Source: Bacteroidales bacterium UBA2559 (GTDB taxonomy: Bacteria; Bacteroidota; Bacteroidia; Bacteroidales; Bacteroidaceae). Taken from it: a DNA stretch of 10,572 nucleotides. Below, in pieces: positions 6,273 to 10,572 of the stretch. Position numbers and translations under genes: made by a program. The stretch lies in assembly GCA_002340405.1 (NCBI GenBank), contig DDLZ01000125.1:1-10572 (forward strand). Reading direction: 5' to 3'. Numbering within the stretch: position 1 is the first letter of the stretch; the number at the start of each line of letters is the position of its first letter. Under the pieces are notes generated by a model that had not been told where the DNA came from, did not search any database, and worked only from the letters and a program-made list of their open reading frames with translations.

Positions 6273-7175
6273 ATGAAACGATTCTGCCTGACACTATTGG
6301 CAATTGCATTTTTAACCGTAACACAAGCTAAAGTCTATACTCCTGCATCCGTACCTTTGGTACATCTGCAAGATCGCAACCGATATGTATCAAATCCCGA
6401 CAACATTCTTTCGCAGGAGGCTGTCAGCCGTATTGATGCCATATTCCGTGCCGTTGAGGACAGTACCGGCATACAGACTCTGGTGGCCGTCCTCTCCGAG
6501 ATTGAACCCGATGACTGCTTCGAATTCGCTCTAAAGCTGGGTGAAGAGAGTGGCGTTGGACAATCTGAAAATGACAATGGTCTGGTTATCCTGCTTTGTA
6601 CAGGAGAGCGATGCATACAGTTTGTTACCGGTTATGGCATTGAAGGGATATTGCCCGATGCCATATGTAAACGCATCCAGACAAACCACATGAATTCACA
6701 TTTCTCAAATGGGCGTTGGGATGAAGGGATGGTTGCCGGAGCCGAAGTGTTGAAGGAGACACTGATGAGCGGCGAATACAGAGGCCCTGTCGGCGAGAAT
6801 AAGAGTGAAAAACTCGGGGCTGTAATTCTTATTGTAGGATTCGGACTGTTTTTACTTGTCATGACATTAGCAATAGTGTCCGGCCGTAAAAGCCGCAAGT
6901 GTCCGCGTTGCGGAAAAATAACCCTAAAGCAGATTTCAGCAACTACCATATCCAAGAAGAATGGAGTAAAGGAAGAGTTGGTCACTTTAAAATGTACAAA
7001 TTGCCACCATATAGTGGAGCGTACCCGCAAGTCCTATTATTCTACGGGCAGTAACACCCGCGGACCACACATAGGAGGCGGATTCGGAGGCGGCTTTTCC
7101 GGAGGCAGAGGCTTTTCCGGAGGGAGCTACGGAGGCGGACGCTTTGGCGGAGGCGGCGCCGGATCACGTTTCTGA
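6273..7175 (+). CDS. TPM-domain (YgcG-like) membrane protein with four-Cys module and Gly-rich tail
   Basis: The protein is 300 aa. Residues 1-19 form a signal peptide with likely cleavage after TQA. A TPM domain occupies about 35-165, including the conserved RYVSNPDNILS opening, NGLVILLCTGER (102-113), FVTGYGIEGILPD (117-129) and WDEGMVAGAE near 149. One membrane helix lies at 182-203. CPRCGK (210-215) and CTNCHH (241-246) form a CxxC...CxxC pair like a zinc ribbon. The last ~35 residues are Gly-rich, as in many YgcG proteins. With a cleaved signal and one helix, the TPM domain should face the periplasm, with the Cys module and tail in the cytoplasm. TPM domains have been reported as phosphatases or assembly factors; the role here is unknown. 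The ATG at 6273 is preferred over 6249 because it gives a clean signal peptide. lemA, a frequent partner, follows. Confidence 0.87.
   Translation: MKRFCLTLLAIAFLTVTQAKVYTPASVPLVHLQDRNRYVSNPDNILSQEAVSRIDAIFRAVEDSTGIQTLVAVLSEIEPDDCFEFALKLGEESGVGQSENDNGLVILLCTGERCIQFVTGYGIEGILPDAICKRIQTNHMNSHFSNGRWDEGMVAGAEVLKETLMSGEYRGPVGENKSEKLGAVILIVGFGLFLLVMTLAIVSGRKSRKCPRCGKITLKQISATTISKKNGVKEELVTLKCTNCHHIVERTRKSYYSTGSNTRGPHIGGGFGGGFSGGRGFSGGSYGGGRFGGGGAGSRF
7092..7123 (+). repeat. Direct repeat encoding part of the Gly-rich tail
   Basis: The 14-mer GGCTTTTCCGGAGG occurs at 7092-7105 and 7110-7123 (18-bp period) and encodes repeated Gly-Phe-Ser-Gly-Gly. It lies in the low-complexity C-terminal tail of the TPM protein, where GGAGGC-type units recur from about 7074 to 7157. 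The period is a multiple of three, so length changes would keep the frame. Confidence 0.75.
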
Positions 7176-7336
7176 TTATTGCAATAAGGAACGATAGAGA
7201 AAAAGCAGAGGTACAGTTGAGAGAAACCGATATATAGGAAGAATATGGAGAAGATTATTTAAGAACAGTACAGAACAACATAGAAGGACAGTAGAGAGTA
7301 ATTACATAAGAACAATAATTAAATAAATCAATAAAA
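7176..7336 (+). other. Purine-rich intergenic spacer between the TPM gene and lemA
   Basis: This 161-bp stretch has no credible gene. The + strand is rich in A and G with only about 14 C. It carries loosely repeated ACAGTA/GAACA/AGAGA words at about 7267-7302, such as AGAACAGTACAGAACA and AAGGACAGTAGAGAG. It opens with a perfect 12-bp palindrome, TTATTGCAATAA at 7176-7187, directly after the TPM stop. No TAnnTTTG promoter box and no GC-rich terminator stem are visible. It is the largest non-coding gap after the tRNA region and could be a 5' leader of lemA. Confidence 0.5.
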
Positions 7337-7921
7337 ATGAAAAAGAAGAGTATTTGGATCTTGATCGCTGTCGTAGCGGTTTTAATTCTCTGGGGTATCA
7401 GCGTAAACAACAACATGGTAGCCATGGAAGAGAGTTCAAGTAAGGCCTGGTCTAACGTAGAAAACGTTTATCAGCGCCGTGCAGACCTCATTCCCAATCT
7501 GGTCAACACCGTAAAAGGATATGCCCAACACGAGACCTCCACTTTCGAGGCTGTGGTAAACGCCCGTGCCAAGGCAACCGGCATAACGGTTGATCCTGCC
7601 AATATGACTGCCGAACAGCTTAGAGAGTACCAACAGGCTCAAAACGATGTAGGCAGCGCACTCGGCCGTCTGATAGCTATAAGCGAGTCCTACCCCGACC
7701 TGAAAGCAAATCAGAATTTTCTGGAGTTGCAGTCACAGCTTGAAGGCACTGAAAACCGTATTGCCGTGGAGCGCCGTAACTTCAACGAAGCAGCTTCGAA
7801 ATTCAACACCTACGTACGTAAATTCCCGCAGAGCTTCATTGCCAACATGCGCAACTTTGAGAAGAAGCCCTACTTCGAAGCCGAAGAGGGTGCCGGTAAA
7901 GCTCCGACAGTTGAATTCTAA
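7337..7921 (+). CDS. lemA: LemA family protein
   Basis: This is a 194-aa envelope protein of the LemA family. One N-terminal membrane helix (about 5-22) is followed by a mostly alpha-helical domain. The family signature is clear: VENVYQRRADLIPNLVNTVK (41-60) with GYAQHE after it, then ENRIAVERRNFNEAASKFN (139-157) and YVRKFP (159-164). The function is not settled. LemA genes are often found next to TPM-domain genes, as here, suggesting that the two proteins work in the same envelope process, which is inference. The start is supported by an A-rich leader and the typical MKKK-hydrophobic N-terminus. purM begins 22 nt downstream. Confidence 0.95.
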   Translation: MKKKSIWILIAVVAVLILWGISVNNNMVAMEESSSKAWSNVENVYQRRADLIPNLVNTVKGYAQHETSTFEAVVNARAKATGITVDPANMTAEQLREYQQAQNDVGSALGRLIAISESYPDLKANQNFLELQSQLEGTENRIAVERRNFNEAASKFNTYVRKFPQSFIANMRNFEKKPYFEAEEGAGKAPTVEF

Positions 7922-7943
7922 AGCTCCGTAAAGTCAAATTCCG

Positions 7944-9110
7944 ATGAAAAACGAACGTTATATGTTGCGTGGCGTGTCGGCATCGAAAGAGGATGTTCAT
8001 AACGCTATCAAGAACATAGACAAGGGGCTCTATCCCAAGGCTTTCTGCAAGATCATACCCGACATTCTGGGTAATGACCCTGAATACTGCAACATAATGC
8101 ATGCCGACGGAGCCGGCACCAAATCATCGCTTGCCTACGCCTACTGGAGGGAGACAGGCGACCTCTCCGTCTGGAAAGGTATAGCTCAGGATGCCCTCAT
8201 CATGAACATTGATGACCTGATATGCGTAGGCGCCGTGGATAATATTTTGGTAAGCTCTACAATAGGCCGCAACAAGAACCTTATCCCCGGCAGCGTGATC
8301 AGCGCAATAATCAACGGAACTGACGAACTGCTTGCCGAACTGCGGGAGATGGGCGTGGGTGCATACGCCACAGGCGGTGAGACAGCCGATGTGGGCGATC
8401 TGGTACGTACCATAATAGTGGACAGCACCGTGACCTGCCGCATGAAGCGGAGTGAAGTTATAGACAATGCCAACATCCGCCCCGGCGATGTCATTGTAGG
8501 ACTTGCTTCGTTCGGACAGGCCGCCTATGAGAAAGAGTACAACGGCGGTATGGGCAGCAACGGACTGACCAGTGCACGTCACGATGTCTTCGGCAAGTAC
8601 ATAGCCAAAAAATATCCCGAGACATACGACCACGACGTCCCCGATGAGCTTGTCTATTCAGGCAGTCTGAAACTGACCGATAAGATTCCGGGCTCACCCC
8701 TTGATGCCGGTCGTCTGGTCCTCTCGCCTACCCGCACATATGCCCCTGTGGTAAAAAAGGTGATTGACCTGCTGCGCGGTAAGATTCATGGCATGATACA
8801 CTGCTCAGGCGGTGCACAGACCAAGATCCTGCACTTTGTGGAGAATGTCCATGTTATAAAGGACAACATGTTCCCCATCCCTCCGCTGTTCCGCACCATT
8901 CAGGAGCAAAGCAATACCGATTGGTCAGAGATGTACAAGGTCTTCAACTGCGGTCACCGTTTCGAGATATATCTGCCCGAAGAGTATGCACAGCAGGTGA
9001 TGGATATAAGCCGCTCGTTCGATATTGATGCCCGTATAGTAGGACGCATCGAGTCTTCTGACCGGACGCATCTTACCATCAGGAGCGAATTCGGAGAATT
9101 CAAGTACTGA
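7944..9110 (+). CDS. purM: Phosphoribosylformylglycinamidine cyclo-ligase, Bacteroidales type (PurM / AIR synthase)
   Basis: PurM closes the imidazole ring, converting FGAM to AIR with ATP, upstream of PurC in purine synthesis. At 388 aa it is longer than the ~345-aa E. coli enzyme, as in the Bacteroidales lineage. Family landmarks are DGAGTK (55-60, equivalent to DGVGTK), QDALIMNIDDLICVGA (82-97), GGETADVGDLVR (144-155), SNGLTSARHDVF (205-216), LSPTRTYAPVV (260-270), HGMIHCSGG (282-290) and FNCGHRFEI (334-342). The last two differ from the classic HxTGGG and FNMGxGM versions, which is why such proteins are sometimes labelled only 'AIR synthase related'. No other PurM candidate lies in the window. 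It follows lemA by 22 nt and may share its transcript. It converges with pepD. Confidence 0.88.
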   Translation: MKNERYMLRGVSASKEDVHNAIKNIDKGLYPKAFCKIIPDILGNDPEYCNIMHADGAGTKSSLAYAYWRETGDLSVWKGIAQDALIMNIDDLICVGAVDNILVSSTIGRNKNLIPGSVISAIINGTDELLAELREMGVGAYATGGETADVGDLVRTIIVDSTVTCRMKRSEVIDNANIRPGDVIVGLASFGQAAYEKEYNGGMGSNGLTSARHDVFGKYIAKKYPETYDHDVPDELVYSGSLKLTDKIPGSPLDAGRLVLSPTRTYAPVVKKVIDLLRGKIHGMIHCSGGAQTKILHFVENVHVIKDNMFPIPPLFRTIQEQSNTDWSEMYKVFNCGHRFEIYLPEEYAQQVMDISRSFDIDARIVGRIESSDRTHLTIRSEFGEFKY

Positions 9111-9131
9111 TCACAGCCCTGTTGAATTCTC
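9094..9131 (+). terminator. Hairpin at the purM 3' end, possible terminator
   Basis: GAGAATTCAA at 9094-9103 pairs perfectly with TTGAATTCTC at 9122-9131, leaving an 18-nt loop that contains the purM stop codon. A weak T-rich stretch, TCTTTATTT, follows at 9132-9140. The stem is AT-rich and the T run is interrupted, so it is a modest terminator for the + strand. No T tract flanks it on the other strand, so it is not clearly bidirectional. Confidence 0.45.
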
Positions 9132-9134
9132 TCT

Positions 9135-10572
9135 TTATTTAGCCGGGATTGCTGCAAGAACAGCCTGCAGATAATCCCAAACCTTCTGAACCGATGGAAT
9201 ATAGCACCGCTCGTCGGGCGAGTGAGGACTCAGTATTGTGGGACCTACCGAGACCATATCCCAGTGAGGATAGGCGCCGCTCAGTATGCCGCATTCCAGT
9301 CCGGCGTGGATAGCCGACACCTTAGGTTCGGTACCGAACATCCGCTTGTACTCGCTTTTCATCACGTGCAATATGGGCGATGCCATGTCAGGAGCCCAGC
9401 CGGAATAGCCGCCGCCAAATTCAACACGGCAGAGGGCAAGCTCAAATACGCTCCTCAGCTTGAGGGCAAGAAGCTCTTTGGCACTGTCAACAGAACTGCG
9501 CAACAGGCTCTTTACGTAAAACTCACCCTTATAGATCTTGACCATAGCCATATTGTTCGATGTCTCCACCAGTCCCGGCATCTGATCGCTCATGCGCTCA
9601 ACGCCGTCAGGACAGGCTAATATGGCCTGTATAAAGCGAAGTGCGGACTCTTCCTCAACATACGGACATTCATCCGGGTCGCAGGTTTCGCCCTCGGCGC
9701 ACTTGTAGGGCTCAAACAGATAATTGCAGTCAGGGTCGGTGACGGCATATTCTGCTTTGACTTCGGCAAACGCATCGGCTACCACCTTTTTGGCTATATC
9801 GAGTTTGTCAGGCGCAACATAGACGGTTGCGAAACATTCGCGCGGTATGGCGTTACGAAGTGTTCCGCCCTCCAGGTCAATGAGCTTGACATCTGCCTTT
9901 GTAAGTAGCAGGTAAAGGATGCGGGCAGCCACCTTATTGGCGTTGGCGCGGTAGAGAACTATATCCATTCCTGAATGCCCGCCCGTAAATCCCTTCACAG
10001 TCAGGTTATAACAGAGCCAGCCTTCAGGCTCCGGTTTACGTTTGTACGATGCTGCGGCCGATGCATCCAGACCGCCTGCACAGCCCACATACAACTCTCC
10101 CTCACTCTCGGAATCGAGATTGATAAGTATCTCACCCTTAAGGACCCCCGGCTTGAGTGCAAAGGCTCCGGCCATTCCGGTCTCCTCGTCGTATGTGATG
10201 AGAAGCTCCAGCGGACCATGCTTTATCTCTTTTGATTCAAGTATCGACATGGCCAATGCCAGTCCCAGACCGTTATCGGCTCCAAGAGTGGTACCCTTAG
10301 CCTTAAGCCAGTCGCCGACAACCTCTGTCTCGATAGGGTCATTTACGAAATCATGTTTGACATCGGCATTCTTCTGGGGCACCATGTCCATGTGGCCCTG
10401 CATTATCACACCTTTCAGATTCTCCATACCGGGAGTAGCAGGCTTTCGCATTATCACATTACCCGTATCATCGGTAAAAGCCTCAATTTTACGCTCTTCA
10501 GCCCAGTCCAAAAGCCATTTGCGGATCTTCTCCTCATGTTTGGACGGACGCGGTTGACGCGTAATCCCATAG
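9135..10572 (-). CDS. pepD: Aminoacyl-histidine dipeptidase (PepD-like, M20 family), 5' end beyond window
   Basis: This is a zinc-dependent dipeptidase of the PepD/Xaa-His type; 478 residues are visible. The frame has no stop up to the right edge: the codons before an apparent TTG start at 10511 encode GITRQPRPSKHEEKIRKWLL, the normal family N-terminus, so the start lies a short way outside the window. Metal and catalytic motifs, numbered from the first visible residue, are GHMDMVP (H60, D62), LGADNGLG (D99), DEETG (E129, E130), LDSE (D153), and the C-terminal SPHSPDE (H450). The middle insert (about 190-390) corresponds to the dimerisation/lid region of M20 peptidases. E. coli PepD is 485 aa, so probably only about 10-20 residues are missing. 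It is probably cytoplasmic, since no signal peptide is seen, though the extreme N-terminus is not visible. Confidence 0.92.
   Translation of the reverse strand, partial: YGITRQPRPSKHEEKIRKWLLDWAEERKIEAFTDDTGNVIMRKPATPGMENLKGVIMQGHMDMVPQKNADVKHDFVNDPIETEVVGDWLKAKGTTLGADNGLGLALAMSILESKEIKHGPLELLITYDEETGMAGAFALKPGVLKGEILINLDSESEGELYVGCAGGLDASAAASYKRKPEPEGWLCYNLTVKGFTGGHSGMDIVLYRANANKVAARILYLLLTKADVKLIDLEGGTLRNAIPRECFATVYVAPDKLDIAKKVVADAFAEVKAEYAVTDPDCNYLFEPYKCAEGETCDPDECPYVEEESALRFIQAILACPDGVERMSDQMPGLVETSNNMAMVKIYKGEFYVKSLLRSSVDSAKELLALKLRSVFELALCRVEFGGGYSGWAPDMASPILHVMKSEYKRMFGTEPKVSAIHAGLECGILSGAYPHWDMVSVGPTILSPHSPDERCYIPSVQKVWDYLQAVLAAIPAK

Noticed and set aside
10042..10557. 171-codon open frame on the + strand opposite pepD
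   Set aside because: Low-complexity Ser/Pro translation typical of antisense to a conserved gene, with no motifs.
1..10572. CRISPR array, insertion sequence, toxin-antitoxin or defence island
   Set aside because: No spaced direct repeats, transposase motifs, terminal inverted repeats or known defence domains were found. The genes are housekeeping or envelope genes.

Overview
The window reads as a chromosomal housekeeping segment from a member of the Bacteroidota, most likely order Bacteroidales. Three things point there. The Bacteroides-type -7 promoter box (TAnnTTTG) occurs three times inside an identical 11-mer. The PurC, PurM, PhoH, MenA and PepD sequences are of the Bacteroidales kind. 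Shine-Dalgarno sequences are mostly weak or absent. I cannot place it to genus from the sequence alone.

Layout. A tRNA-Cys(GCA) with its own promoter and a strong hairpin terminator fills the first 175 bases. A menaquinone pair follows, menA and ubiE/menG, 6 nt apart behind a promoter placed directly after the tRNA terminator. A lipoprotein with a FISUMP (Fibrobacter succinogenes major paralogous) domain comes next, with its own promoter. It leads into a tightly packed run: marC-family membrane protein, phoH-like ATPase, purC and aroE. Junctions there are 9 nt, 0 nt, a 26-nt overlap and an ATGA overlap. After aroE come a signal-peptide-bearing TPM-domain protein and lemA, two families that often occur together, and then a Bacteroidales-type purM. 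On the opposite strand, a pepD-like M20 aminoacyl-histidine dipeptidase converges on purM and runs off the right edge of the window.

How the genes relate. PurC and PurM are two steps of de novo purine synthesis. AroE feeds chorismate, the precursor of the naphthoquinone ring that MenA prenylates and UbiE/MenG methylates. TPM/LemA and MarC are envelope proteins of uncertain role. PhoH-like ATPases are tied to RNA metabolism. The junctions suggest a multi-gene transcription unit from the lipoprotein promoter (or from menA) through aroE and perhaps to purM.

I see no defence system, CRISPR array, transposon, integrase or prophage. The most unusual item is aroE: a complete shikimate dehydrogenase domain preceded by about 120 residues made of one membrane helix and a Ser/Asp-rich linker, part of which is encoded by 9-bp tandem repeats. 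Next in interest are a four-cysteine, zinc-ribbon-like module in the TPM protein and a purine-biased 161-bp spacer before lemA.
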